Of a stretch of DNA of 64,000 bases, positions 25,853 to 39,818 are shown in pieces. The stretch is taken from NCBI RefSeq assembly GCF_051401765.1, contig NW_027480569.1, positions 186,001 to 250,000 of the forward strand, read 5' to 3'. A program made the translations under genes and the position numbers. The notes below the pieces were generated by a model that was given only the letters and a program-made list of their open reading frames with translations, did not search any database and was not told the DNA's origin. Every line of letters begins with the position of its first letter. Positions within the stretch are counted from its first letter, which is position 1. The DNA is from Calliopsis andreniformis (Eukaryota; Arthropoda; Insecta; Hymenoptera; Andrenidae).

Positions 25853-28069
25853 ATATTGATGATTGAATATTGATGATTGAATATTGAGGACTGAGGATTG
25901 AGGGTTGTGGATTGAGGAAGAGGATTGAATATTTATGTTTGAGGTCTGAGGATTAAGGCTTGAGGATTGAGAATTGAGGATTGAGGATTGAGGATTGAAG
26001 ATTGAGGGTTGGGTATTGAGGATTGAAGAATGAGGATTGAGGATTGAGGATTGGGGATTGAGGATTGAAGATTAGTGTTGAGGATTGAAGATTGAGGATT
26101 GAGGATTGAGGATTGAGGATTGAGGATTGTAGATTGGGTATTGAGGATTGAAGATTGAGGATTGAGTATTGATGATTGAGGATTCAGGGTTGAAGATTGA
26201 GGATTGAGGATTGAGGATTGACGATCTAGGATTGGAGATTGATTATTGAGTATAGAAGCATGAGGATTGAGGATTGAGGATTGAGGATTGAGGATTGAGG
26301 ATTGAGGATTGAGGATTGAATATTGATGATTGAATATTGAGGACTGAGGATTGAGAGTTGTGTATTGAGGACGAGGACTGAGGGTTGAATATTGACGTTT
26401 GAGGTCTGAGGATTAAGGATTGAGGATTGAGAATTAAGTATTGAGGATTGAGGATGAAGTCTGAGGGTTGAGGATTGAGGTTTGAGGAACGAGGATTGAG
26501 GATTGAGGATTGAGGACTAAGGATTGGCGATTGAGTATTGAAGATTGAGGATTGGTGACTGAGGATTGACGACTGAGAATTTAGGATTGATGATTGAGGA
26601 CTGAGGATTGAAGATTGAGTATTGAGTATTGAAGGTTGAGGACTGTGGATTGAGTATTAAGGATTGAGGATTGAATATTGTAGATTGAGTATTGATGCCT
26701 GAGGATTGAGGATTGAGGATTGAGGATTGAGGATAGAGGATTGAAGATTGAGAATTGAGGATTGAAGATTGAGGTTTGAAGATTGATTATTGATGATTGA
26801 ATACTGAGGATTGAGGATTGAGGATTGAGGATTGAGGATTGAGGATTGAGCATTGAAGATTGAGTATTGATGATTGAATATTGAGGATTGAGGATTGAGG
26901 TTTGAGGATTGAGGATTGAGGATTGAGGATTGAGGATTGAGTATTGAAGATTGAGTATTGATGCCTGAGGATTGAGGATCGAGGATTGAGGATTGAGGAT
27001 TGGAGATTGATTATTGAGGATTGAAGATTGAGGATTGAGGATTGAGGATTGAGAATTGAGAATTGAGTATGAGGACTGAGAGTTGAGGATTGAGGTTTGA
27101 GGAATGAGGATTGAGGGTTGGGGAATGAGGATTGAGGATTGAGGATTGAGGATTGAGCATTGAACATTGAGCATTGATGCCTGAGGATTGAGGATAGAGG
27201 ATTGATGATTGAGGATCGAGGATTGAAGATTGAGAATTGAGGATTGAAGATTGAGGATTGAGGATTGAGGATTGAGGATGGAGGATGAGGGCTGAGGGTT
27301 GAGGATTGAGGATTGAGAAATGAGGATTGAGGATTGAGGATTGAAATTGAGGATTGTGTATTGAGGATTGAAGAATGAGGATTGAGGTGTTAGGATTGAG
27401 GATGGAGGATTGAAGATTGAGGATTGGGTATTGAGGATTGAAGAATGAGGATTGAGGATTGAGGATTGAGGATTGAGGATTGAAGATTAGTAATGAGGAT
27501 TGAAGATTGAGGGTTGAGGATTGAGGATTGAGGATTGAGGATTGAGGATTGAGTATTGAGGGTTGAAGATTGAGGATTGAGGATAGAGGATTGAGGATTG
27601 AGGATTGAAATTGAGTATCGAGGATTGAAGATTGAGTAATGAGTATTGAGGATTGAGGATTCAGGGTTGAAGATTGAGGATTGAGGATTGAGGATTGAGG
27701 ATTGAAGATTGAGTATTGATGATTGAATATTGAGGATTGAAGAATGAGGATTGAGGATTGAGGATTGAGGATTGAGGATTGAGGATCTAGGATTGGAAAT
27801 TGATTATTGAGTATTGAAGTCTGAGGATTGTGGATTGAGGATTGAGGATTGAGAATTGAGGATTGAGGATTGAGGATTGAGGATTGAGGATTGAGGATTG
27901 AGGATTGAGGATCGAAGATTGAGTATTGATGATTGAATATTGAGGATTGAGGATTGAGGTTTGAGGATTGAGGATTGAGGATTGAGGATTGAGGATTGAG
28001 TATTGAAGATTGAGTATTGATGCCTGAGGATTGAGGATCGAGGATTGAGGATTGAGGATTGGAGATTGA
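25853..28069. repeat. 2.2-kb segment duplicated 21 kb downstream
   Basis: This aligns to 47005-49228 at offset 21152, becoming 21159 after a one-heptamer change near 27.85 kb. Anchors are TATTTATG (25930 and 47082), GATCTAGG (26223 and 47375) and GTATCGAGG (27615 and 48767). Differences are scattered point changes. The two copies are separated by the Q-unit array and other blocks, so this is dispersed rather than tandem. Confidence 0.85.
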
Positions 28070-28246
28070 CTATTGAGGATTGAAGATTGAGGATTGAGGA
28101 TTGAGGATTGAGAATTGAGAATTGAGTATGAGGACTGAGGGTTGAGGGTTGAGGTTTGAGGAATGAGGACTGAGGGTTGGGGAATGAGGATTGAGGATTG
28201 AGGATTGAGGATTGAGCATTGAAGGATGAGTATTGATGCCTGAGGA

Positions 28247-29160
28247 TTGAGGATTGAGGATTGATGATTGAGGATCGAGGATTGAAGATTGAGAATTGAG
28301 GATTGAAGATCGAGGATTGTGGATTGAGGATTGAGGATGGAGGATGAGGGCTGAGTGGTGAGGATTGAGGATTGAGAAATGAGGATTGAGGATTGAGGAT
28401 TGAAATTGAGGATTGGGTATTGAGGATTGAAGAATGAGGATTGAGGATTGAGGATTGAGGATTGAAGATTGAGGATTGGGTATTGAGGTTTGAAGAATGA
28501 GGATTGAGGATTGAGGATTGAGGACTAAGGATTGGCGATTGAGTATTGAAGATTGAGGATTGGTGACTGGGGATTGACGACTGAGAATTTAGGATTGATG
28601 ATTGAGGACTGAGGATTGAAGATTGAGTATTGAGTATTGAAGGTTGAGGACTGTGGATTGAGGATTAAGGATTGAGGATTGAATATTGTAGATTGAGTAT
28701 TGATGCCTGAGGATTGAGGATTGAGGATTGAGGATTGAGGATTGAGGATTGAAGATTGAGAATTGAGGATTGAAGATTGAGGTTTGAAGATTGATTATTG
28801 ATGATTGAATACCGAGGATTGAGGATTGAGGATTGAGGATTGAGGATTGAGGATTGAGGATCGAAGATTGAGTATTGATGATTGAATATGGAGGATTGAG
28901 GATTGAGGTTTGAGGATTGAGGATTGAGGATTGAGGATTGAGGATTGAGTATTGAAGATTGAGTATTGAAGCCTGAGGATTGAGGATCGAGGATTGAGGA
29001 TTGAGGATTGGAGATTGACTATTGAGGATTGAAGATTGAGGATTGAGGATTGAGGATTGAGAATTGAGAATTGAGTATGAGGACTGAGGGTTGAGGATTG
29101 AGGTTTGAGGAATGAGGACTGAGGGTTGGGGAATGAGGATTGAGTATTGATGCCTGAGGA
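28247..29160. repeat. 914-bp block P, first copy
   Basis: This block matches 32416-33329 at a distance of 4169 bp; anchors are GGATGAGGG (28342 and 32511) and ACCGAGG (28811 and 32980). Its first part reads like the start of a Q unit and then jumps to other material, so P looks like a Q unit with most of its middle removed and a foreign segment joined. The first copy has GAGTGGTGAGG where the second has GAGGGTTGAGG. Confidence 0.8.
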
Positions 29161-32100
29161 TTGAGAATTGAGGATTGATGATTGAGGATCGAGGATTGAA
29201 GATTGAGAATTGAGGATTGAAGATCGAGGATTGTGGATTGAGGATTGAGGATGGAGGATGAGGGCTGAGGGTTGAGGATTGAGGATTGAGAAATGAGGAT
29301 TGAGGATTGAGGATTGAAATTGAGGATTGGGTATTGAGGATTGAAGAATGAGGATTGAGGAATTAGGATTGAGGATTGAGGATTGAGGATTGAAGATTGA
29401 GGATTGGGTATTGAGGGTTGAAGAATGAGGATTGAGGATTGAGGATTGAGGATTGAGGATTGAAGATTGAGTGTTGAGGATTGAAGATTGGGGATTGAGG
29501 ATTGAGGATTGAGGATTGAGGGTTGAAGATTGAGTATTGAGGATTGAAGATTGAGGATTGAGTATTGAGGATTGTGGATTCAGGGTTGAAGATTGAGGAT
29601 TGAGGATTGAGGATTGAGGATTGAGGATTGCGGATTGAAGATTGAGGATTGGGTATTTAGGATTGAAGAATGAGGATTGAGGATTGAGGTCTGAGGATTG
29701 AGGATTGATGATTGAGGATCGAGGATTGAAGATTGAGAATTGAGGATTGAAGATTGAGGATTGAGGATTGAGGATTGAGGATGGAGGATGAGGGCTGAGG
29801 GTTGAGGATTGAGCATTGAGAAATGAGGATTGAGGATTGAGGATTGAAATTGAGGATTGTGTATTGAGGATTGAAGAATGAGGATTGAGGAATTAGGATT
29901 GAGGATTGAGGATTGAAGATTGAGGATTGGGTATTGAGGATTGAAGAATGAGGATTGAGGATTGAGGATTGAGGATTGAGGATTGAAGATTAGTAATGAG
30001 GATTGAAGATTGAGGGTTGAGGATTGAGGATTGAGGATTGAGGATTGAGGATTGAGTATTGAGGGTTGAAGATTGAGGATTGAGGATAGAGGATTGAGGA
30101 TTGAGGATTGAAATTGAGTATCGAGGATTGAAGATTGAGTAATGAGTATTGAGGATTGAGGATTCAGGGTTGAAGATTGAGGATTGAGGATTGAGGATTG
30201 AGGATTGAGGATTGAAGATTGAGTATTGATGATTGAATATTGAGGATTGAAGAATGAGGATTGAGGATTGAGGATTGAGGATTGAGGATTGAGGATCTAG
30301 GATTGGAAATTGATTATTGAGTATTGAAGTCTGAGGATTGTGGATTGAGGATTGAGGATTGAGGATTGAGGATTGAGGATTGAGGATTGAGGATTGAGGA
30401 TTGAGTATTGAGGATTGAGGATTCGGGATTGAAAATTGAGGATTGAGGATCGAGGATTGAGGATTGAGGATTGAGGATTGAGGATTGAAGATTGAATTTT
30501 GATGATTGAATATTGAGGACTGAGGATTGAGGGTTGTGGATTGAGGACGAGGGCTGAGGTTTGAATATTGATGTTTGAGGTCTGAGTATTAAGGATTGAG
30601 GATTGAGAATTGAGGATTGAGGATTGAGGATTGAAGATTGAGGATTGGGTATTTAGGATTGAAGAATGAGGATTGAGGATTGAGGTTTGAGGATTGAGGA
30701 TTGAGGATTGATGATTGAGTATTGTCGATTGAATATTGAGGATTGAGGATTGAGGTTTGAGGATTGAGGACGAGGACTGACGGTTGAGGATTGAGGTTAG
30801 AGGATTGAGGATTGGGGATTGAGGACTGAGGATTGAGGATTGAGGATTGAGGATTGAGCATTGAGGATTGAAGACTGATGACTGGGGATTGAGGATTGAA
30901 TATTGAGGATTAACGATTGAAGATTGGGGATTGAGGATCTAGGATCGGAGATTGATTATTGAGGATTGAAGGTTGAGGATTGACGATTGAGGATTGAGAA
31001 TTGAGAATTGAGGATGAGGACTGAGGGTTGAGGATTGAGGTTTGAGGAATGAGGATTGATGGTTGAGGATTGAGGATTGAGGATTGAGGATTGAGGATTG
31101 AGGATTGAGTATTGAAGATTGAGTATTGATACCTGAGGATTGAGGATTGAGGATTGAGGATTGAGGACTGAGGATTGAAGATTGAGTATTGGGGATTGAA
31201 GATTGAGGATTGAGGATTGAGGATTGAGGATGGAGAATGAGGACTGACGGTTGAGGATTGAGGTTTGAGGATTGAAGATTGAGGACTGAGGACTGAGGAT
31301 TGAGGATTGAGGATTGAGCATTGAGAATTGAAGATTGAGTACTGGGGATTCGGGATTGCAGATTGAGGATTAAGGATTGAAGATTGAGTATTGAGGATTG
31401 AAGATAGAGGATTGAGTATTGAGGATTGAGGATTCAGGGTTGAAAATTGAGGATTGAGGATTGAGGATTGAAGATTGAATATTGATGATTGAATATTGAG
31501 GACTGAGGATTGAGGGTTGTGGATTGAGGACGAGGACTGAGGGTTGAATATTGATGTTTGAGGTCTGAAGATTAAGGATTGAGGATTGAGGATTGGAAAT
31601 TGAGGATTGGGTATTTAGGATTGAAGAATGAGGATTGAGGATTGAGGTTTGAGGATTGAGGATTGAAGATTGAGTATTGAGGATTGAATATTGAGGATTG
31701 ATGATTGAGGTTTGAGGATTGAGGACGAGGACTGACGGTTGAGGATTGAGGTTTGAGGATTAAGGATTGGGGATTGAGGACTGAGGATTGAGGATTGAGG
31801 ATTGAGCATTGAGGATTGAAGATTGATGACTGGGGATTGAGGATTGAAGATTGAGGATTAACGATTGAAGGTTGGGGATTGAGGACCTAGGATCGGAGAT
31901 TGATTATTGAGGATTGAAGATTGAGGATTGAGGATTGAGGATTGAGAATTGAGAATTGAGAATGAGGACTGAGGGTTGAGGATTGAGGTTTGAGGAATGA
32001 GGATTGATGGTTGAGGATTGAGGATTGAGGATTGAGGATTGAGGATTGAGTATTGAAGATTGAGTATTGATGCCTGAGGATTGAGGATTGAGGATTGAGG

Positions 32101-32415
32101 ATTGAGGATTGAGGATCGAAGATTGAGTATTGATGATTGAATATGGAGGATTGAGGATTGAGGTTTGAGGATTGAGGATTGAGGATTGAGGATTGAGGAT
32201 TGAGTATTGAAGATTGAGTATTGATGCCTGAGGATTGAGGATCGAGGATTGAGGATTGAGGATTGGAGATTGACTATTGAGGATTGAAGATTGAGGATTG
32301 AGGATTGAGGATTGAGAATTGAGAATTGAGTATGAGGACTGAGGGTTGAGGATTGAGGTTTGAGGAATGAGGACTGAGGGTTGGGGAATGAGGATTGAGT
32401 ATTGATGCCTGAGGA
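29161..32415. repeat. 3255-bp higher-order unit Q1
   Basis: This is the first of four Q units. Its end-to-end spacing is 3255 bp, exactly 465 heptamers (TTGAGAATTG anchor at 29161 and 32416). It carries GATCTAGG at 30294 and 30936 and GACCTAGG at 31884. Private changes include GAATTTTGATG near 30507 and TCTGAAGATTAAGG near 31566. It is followed by block P rather than directly by Q2. Confidence 0.85.
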
Positions 32416-33329
32416 TTGAGAATTGAGGATTGATGATTGAGGATCGAGGATTGAAGATTGAGAATTGAGGATTGAAGATCGAGGATTGTGGATTGAGGAT
32501 TGAGGATGGAGGATGAGGGCTGAGGGTTGAGGATTGAGGATTGAGAAATGAGGATTGAGGATTGAGGATTGAAATTGAGGATTGGGTATTGAGGATTGAA
32601 GAATGAGGATTGAGGATTGAGGATTGAGGATTGAAGATTGAGGATTGGGTATTGAGGTTTGAAGAATGAGGATTGAGGATTGAGGATTGAGGACTAAGGA
32701 TTGGCGATTGAGTATTGAAGATTGAGGATTGGTGACTGGGGATTGACGACTGAGAATTTAGGATTGATGATTGAGGACTGAGGATTGAAGATTGAGTATT
32801 GAGTATTGAAGGTTGAGGACTGTGGATTGAGGATTAAGGATTGAGGATTGAATATTGTAGATTGAGTATTGATGCCTGAGGATTGAGGATTGAGGATTGA
32901 GGATTGAGGATTGAGGATTGAAGATTGAGAATTGAGGATTGAAGATTGAGGTTTGAAGATTGATTATTGATGATTGAATACCGAGGATTGAGGATTGAGG
33001 ATTGAGGATTGAGGATTGAGGATTGAGGATCGAAGATTGAGTATTGATGATTGAATATGGAGGATTGAGGATTGAGGTTTGAGGATTGAGGATTGAGGAT
33101 TGAGGATTGAGGATTGAGTATTGAAGATTGAGTATTGATGCCTGAGGACTGAGGATCGAGGATTGAGGATTGAGGATTGGAGATTGACTATTGAGGATTG
33201 AAGATTGAGGATTGAGGATTGAGGATTGAGAATTGAGAATTGAGTATGAGGACTGAGGGTTGAGGATTGAGGTTTGAGGAATGAGGACTGAGGGTTGGGG
33301 AATGAGGATTGAGTATTGATGCCTGAGGA
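32416..33329. repeat. 914-bp block P, second copy
   Basis: This block sits between Q1 and Q2 and accounts for the longer Q1-to-Q2 spacing (4148-4169 bp against 3255). It is nearly identical to 28247-29160. The order P-Q1-P-Q2-Q3-Q4 suggests that P plus Q was once duplicated as a 4169-bp unit and that Q alone was amplified later. Confidence 0.8.
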
Positions 33330-36300
33330 TTGAGAATTGAGGATTGATGATTGAGGATCGAGGATTGAAGATTGAGAATTGAGGATTGAAGATCGAGGAT
33401 TGTGGATTGAGGATTGAGGATGGAGGATGAGGGCTGAGGGTTGAGGATTGAGGATTGAGAAATGAGGATTGAGGATTGAGGATTGAAATTGAGGATTGGG
33501 TATTGAGGATTGAAGAATGAGGATTGAGGAATTAGGATTGAGGATTGAGGATTGAGGATTGAAGATTGAGGATTGGGTATTGAGGGTTGAAGAATGAGGA
33601 TTGAGGATTGAGGATTGAGGATTGAGGATTGAAGATTGAGTGTTGAGGATTGAAGATTGGGGATTGAGGATTGAGGATTGAGGATTGAGGGTTGAAGATT
33701 GAGTATTGAGGATTGAAGATTGAGGATTGAGTATTGAGGATTGTGGATTCAGGGTTGAAGATTGAGGATTGAGGATTGAGGATTGAGGATTGAGGATTGC
33801 GGATTGAAGATTGAGGATTGGGTATTTAGGATTGAAGAATGAGGATTGAGGATTGAGGTCTGAGGATTGAGGATTGATGATTGAGGATCGAGGATTGAAG
33901 ATTGAGAATTGAGGATTGAAGATTGAGGATTGAGGATTGAGGATTGAGGATGGAGGATGAGGGCTGAGGGTTGAGGATTGAGCATTGAGAAATGAGGATT
34001 GAGGATTGAGGATTGAAATTGAGGATTGTGTATTGAGGATTGAAGAATGAGGATTGAGGAATTAGGATTGAGGATTGAGGATTGAAGATTGAGGATTGGG
34101 TATTGAGGATTGAAGAATGAGGATTGAGGATTGAGGATTGAGGATTGAGGATTGAAGATTAGTAATGAGGATTGAAGATTGAGGGTTGAGGATTGAGGAT
34201 TGAGGATTGAGGATTGAGGATTGAGTATTGAGGGTTGAAGATTGAGGATTGAGGATAGAGGATTGAGGATTGAGGATTGAAATTGAGTATCGAGGATTGA
34301 AGATTGAGTAATGAGTATTGAGGATTGAGGATTCAGGGTTGAAGATTGAGGATTGAGGATTGAGGATTGAGGATGGAGGATTGAAGATTGAGTATTGATG
34401 ATTGAATATTGAGGATTGAAGAATGAGGATTGAGGATTGAGGATTGAGGATTGAGGATTGAGGATCTAGGATTGGAAATTGATTATTGAGTATTGAAGTC
34501 TGAGGATTGTGGATTGAGGATTGAGGATTGAGGATTGAGGATTGAGGATTGAGTATTGAGGATTGAGGATTCGGGATTGAAAATTGAGGATTGAGGATCG
34601 AGGATTGAGGATTGAGGATTGAGGATTGAGGATTGAAGATTGAATATTGATGATTGAATATTGAGGACTGAGGATTGAGGGTTGTGGATTGAGGACGAGG
34701 GCTGAGGTTTGAATATTGATGTTTGAGGTCTGAGTATTAAGGATTGAGGATTGAGAATTGAGGATTGAGGATTGAGGATTGAAGATTGAGGATTGGGTAT
34801 TTAGGATTGAAGAATGAGGATTGAGGATTGAGGTTTGAGGATTGAGGATTGAGGATTGATGATTGAGTATTGTCGATTGAATATTGAGGATTGAGGATTG
34901 AGGTTTGAGGATTGAGGACGAGGACTGACGGTTGAGGATTGAGGTTAGAGGATTGAGGATTGGGGATTGAGGACTGAGGATTGAGGATTGAGGATTGAGG
35001 ATTGAGCATTGAGGATTGAAGACTGATGACTGGGGATTGAGGATTGAATATTGAGGATTAACGATTGAAGATTGGGGATTGAGGATCTAGGATCGGAGAT
35101 TGATTATTGAGGATTGAAGGTTGAGGATTGACGATTGAGGATTGAGAATTGAGAATTGAGGATGAGGACTGAGGGTTGAGGATTGAGGTTTGAGGAATGA
35201 GGATTGATGGTTGAGGATTGAGGATTGAGGATTGAGGATTGAGGATTGAGGATTGAGTATTGAAGATTGAGTATTGATACCTGAGGATTGAGGATTGAGG
35301 ATTGAGGATTGAGGACTGAGGATTGAAGATTGAGTATTGGGGATTGAAGATTGAGGATTGAGGATTGAGGATTGAGGATGGAGAATGAGGACTGACGGTT
35401 GAGGATTGAGGTTTGAGGATTGAAGATTGAGGACTGAGGACTGAGGATTGAGGATTGAGGATTGAGCATTGAGAATTGAAGATTGAGTACTGGGGATTCG
35501 GGATTGCAGATTGTGGATTAAGGATTGAAGATTGAGTATTGAGGATTGAAGATAGAGGATTGAGTATTGAGGATTGAGGATTCAGGGTTGAAAATTGAGG
35601 ATTGAGGATTGAGGATTGAAGATTGAATATTGATGATTGAATATTGAGGACTGAGGATTGAGGGTTGTGGATTGAGGACGAGGACTGAGGGTTGAATATT
35701 GATGTTTGAGGTCTGAGGATTAAGGATTGAGGATTGAGGATTGGAAATTGAGGATTGGGTATTTAGGATTGAAGAATGAGGATTGAGGATTGAGGTTTGA
35801 GGATTGAGGATTGAAGATTGAGTATTGAGGATTGAATATTGAGGATTGATGATTGAGGTTTGAGGATTGAGGACGAGGACTGACGGTTGAGGATTGAGGT
35901 TTGAGGATTAAGGATTGGGGATTGAGGACTGAGGATTGAGGATTGAGGATTGAGCATTGAGGATTGAAGATTGATGACTGGGGATTGAGGATTGAAGATT
36001 GAGGATTAACGATTGAAGGTTGGGGATTGAGGACCTAGGATCGGAGATTGATTATTGAGGATTGAAGATTGAGGATTGAGGATTGAGGATTGAGAATTGA
36101 GAATTGAGAATGAGGACTGAGGGTTGAGGATTGAGGTTTGAGGAATGAGGATTGATGGTTGAGGATTGAGGATTGAGGATTGAGGATTGAGGATTGAGTA
36201 TTGAAGATTGAGTATTGATGCCTGAGGATTGAGGATTGAGGATTGAGGATTGAGGATTGAGGATCGAAGATTGAGTATTGATGATTGAATATGGAGGATT

Positions 36301-36563
36301 GAGGATTGAGGTTTGAGGATTGAGGATTGAGGATTGAGGATTGAGGATTGAATATTGAAGATTGAGTATTGATGCCTGAGGATTGAGGATCGAGGATTGA
36401 GGATTGAGGATTGGAGATTGACTATTGAGGATTGAAGATTGAGGATTGAGGATTGAGGATTGAGAATTGAGAATTGAGTATGAGGACTGAGGGTTGAGGA
36501 TTGAGGTTTGAGGAATGAGGACTGAGGGTTGGGGAATGAGGATTGAGTATTGATGCCTGAGGA
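33330..36563. repeat. Higher-order unit Q2 (3234 bp)
   Basis: This unit equals Q1 and Q3 except for a loss of 21 bp (three heptamers) in the consensus run after the 34463 marker, which makes it 3234 bp. Markers are at 34463, 35084 and 36032. A private GATTGTGGATTAAGG occurs near 35513. Confidence 0.85.
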
Positions 36564-39500
36564 TTGAGAATTGAGGATTGATGATTGAGGATCGAGGATT
36601 GAAGATTGAGAATTGAGGATTGAAGATCGAGGATTGTGGATTGAGGATTGAGGATGGAGGATGAGGGCTGAGGGTTGAGGATTGAGGATTGAGAAATGAG
36701 GATTGAGGATTGAGGATTGAAATTGAGGATTGGGTATTGAGGATTGAAGAATGAGGATTGAGGAATTAGGATTGAGGATTGAGGATTGAGGATTGAAGAT
36801 TGAGGATTGGGTATTGAGGGTTGAAGAATGAGGATTGAGGATTGAGGATTGAGGATTGAGGATTGAAGATTGAGTGTTGAGGATTGAAGATTGGGGATTG
36901 AGGATTGAGGATTGAGGATTGAGGGTTGAAGATTGAGTATTGAGGATTGAAGATTGAGGATTGAGTATTGAGGATTGTGGATTCAGGGTTGAAGATTGAG
37001 GATTGAGGATTGAGGATTGAGGATTGAGGATTGCGGATTGAAGATTGAGGATTGGGTATTTAGGATTGAAGAATGAGGATTGAGGATTGAGGTCTGAGGA
37101 TTGAGGATTGATGATTGAGGATCGAGGATTGAAGATTGAGAATTGAGGATTGAAGATTGAGGATTGAGGATTGAGGATTGAGGATGGAGGATGAGGGCTG
37201 AGGGTTGAGGATTGAGCATTGAGAAATGAGGATTGAGGATTGAGGATTGAAATTGAGGATTGTGTATTGAGGATTGAAGAATGAGGATTGAGGAATTAGG
37301 ATTGAGGATTGAGGATTGAAGATTGAGGATTGGGTATTGAGGATTGAAGAATGAGGATTGAGGATTGAGGATTGAGGATTGAGGATTGAAGATTAGTAAT
37401 GAGGATTGAAGATTGAGGGTTGAGGATTGAGGATTGAGGATTGAGGATTGAGGATTGAGTATTGAGGGTTGAAGATTGAGGATTGAGGATAGAGGATTGA
37501 GGATTGAGGATTGAAATTGAGTATCGAGGATTGAAGATTGAGTAATGAGTATTGAGGATTGAGGATTCAGGGTTGAAGATTGAGGATTGAGGATTGAGGA
37601 TTGAGGATTGAGGATTGAAGATTGAGTATTGATGATTGAATATTGAGGATTGAAGAATGAGGATTGAGGATTGAGGATTGAGGATTGAGGATTGAGGATC
37701 TAGGATTGGAAATTGATTATTGAGTATTGAAGTCTGAGGATTGTGGATTGAGGATTGAGGATTGAGGATTGAGGATTGAGGATTGAGGATTGAGGATTGA
37801 GGATTGAGTATTGAGGATTGAGGATTCGGGATTGAAAATTGAGGATTGAGGATCGAGGATTGAGGATTGAGGATTGAGGATTGAGGATTGAAGATTGAAT
37901 ATTGATGATTGAATATTGAGGACTGAGGATTGAGGGTTGTGGATTGAGGACGAGGGCTGAGGTTTGAATATTGATGTTTGAGGTCTGAGTATTAAGGATT
38001 GAGGATTGAGAATTGAGGATTGAGGATTGAGGATTGAAGATTGAGGATTGGGTATTTAGGATTGAAGAATGAGGATTGAGGATTGAGGTTTGAGGATTGA
38101 GGATTGAGGATTGATGATTGAGTATTGTCGATTGAATATTGAGGATTGAGGATTGAGGTTTGAGGATTGAGGACGAGGACTGACGGTTGAGGATTGAGGT
38201 TAGAGGATTGAGGATTGGGGATTGAGGACTGAGGATTGAGGATTGAGGATTGAGGATTGAGCATTGAGGATTGAAGACTGATGACTGGGGATTGAGGATT
38301 GAATATTGAGGATTAACGATTGAAGATTGGGGATTGAGGATCTAGGATCGGAGATTGATTATTGAGGATTGAAGGTTGAGGATTGACGATTGAGGATTGA
38401 GAATTGAGAATTGAGGATGAGGACTGAGGGTTGAGGATTGAGGTTTGAGGAATGAGGATTGATGGTTGAGGATTGAGGATTGAGGATTGAGGATTGAGGA
38501 TTGAGGATTGAGTATTGAAGATTGAGTATTGATACCTGAGGATTGAGGATTGAGGATTGAGGATTGAGGACTGAGGATTGAAGATTGAGTATTGGGGATT
38601 GAAGATTGAGGATTGAGGATTGAGGATTGAGGATGGAGAATGAGGACTGACGGTTGAGGATTGAGGTTTGAGGATTGAAGATTGAGGACTGAGGACTGAG
38701 GATTGAGGATTGAGGATTGAGCATTGAGAATTGAAGATTGAGTACTGGGGATTCGGGATTGCAGATTGAGGATTAAGGATTGAAGATTGAGTATTGAGGA
38801 TTGAAGATAGAGGATTGAGTATTGAGGATTGAGGATTCAGGGTTGAAAATTGAGGATTGAGGATTGAGGATTGAAGATTGAATATTGATGATTGAATATT
38901 GAGGACTGAGGATTGAGGGTTGTGGATTGAGGACGAGGACTGAGGGTTGAATATTGATGTTTGAGGTCTGAGGATTAAGGATTGAGGATTGAGGATTGGA
39001 AATTGAGGATTGGGTATTTAGGATTGAAGAATGAGGATTGAGGATTGAGGTTTGAGGATTGAGGATTGAAGATTGAGTATTGAGGATTGAATATTGAGGA
39101 TTGATGATTGAGGTTTGAGGATTGAGGACGAGGACTGACGGTTGAGGATTGAGGTTTGAGGATTAAGGATTGGGGATTGAGGACTGAGGATTGAGGATTG
39201 AGGATTGAGCATTGAGGATTGAAGATTGATGACTGGGGATTGAGGATTGAAGATTGAGGATTAACGATTGAAGGTTGGGGATTGAGGACCTAGGATCGGA
39301 GATTGATTATTGAGGATTGAAGATTGAGGATTGAGGATTGAGGATTGAGAATTGAGAATTGAGAATGAGGACTGAGGGTTGAGGATTGAGGTTTGAGGAA
39401 TGAGGATTGATGGTTGAGGATTGAGGATTGAGGATTGAGGATTGAGGATTGAGTATTGAAGATTGAGTATTGATGCCTGAGGATTGAGGATTGAGGATTG

Positions 39501-39818
39501 AGGATTGAGGATTGAGGATCGAAGATTGAGTATTGATGATTGAATATGGAGGATTGAGGATTGAGGTTTGAGGATTGAGGATTGAGGATTGAGGATTGAC
39601 GATTGAGTATTGAAGATTGAGTATTGATGCCTGAGGATTGAGGATCGAGGATTGAGGATTGAGGATTGGAGATTGACTATTGAGGATTGAAGATTGAGGA
39701 TTGAGGATTGAGGATTGAGAATTGAGAATTGAGTATGAGGACTGAGGGTTGAGGATTGAGGTTTGAGGAATGAGGACTGAGGGTTGGGGAATGAGGATTG
39801 AGTATTGATGCCTGAGGA
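36564..39818. repeat. 3255-bp higher-order unit Q3
   Basis: This unit is 3255 bp from the next TTGAGAATTG anchor. CTAG markers are at 37697, 38339 and 39287. Long stretches are identical to Q2 and Q4 by eye; only a few single-base differences show, such as GACGATT near 39599 against GAGGATT in the others. Confidence 0.88.
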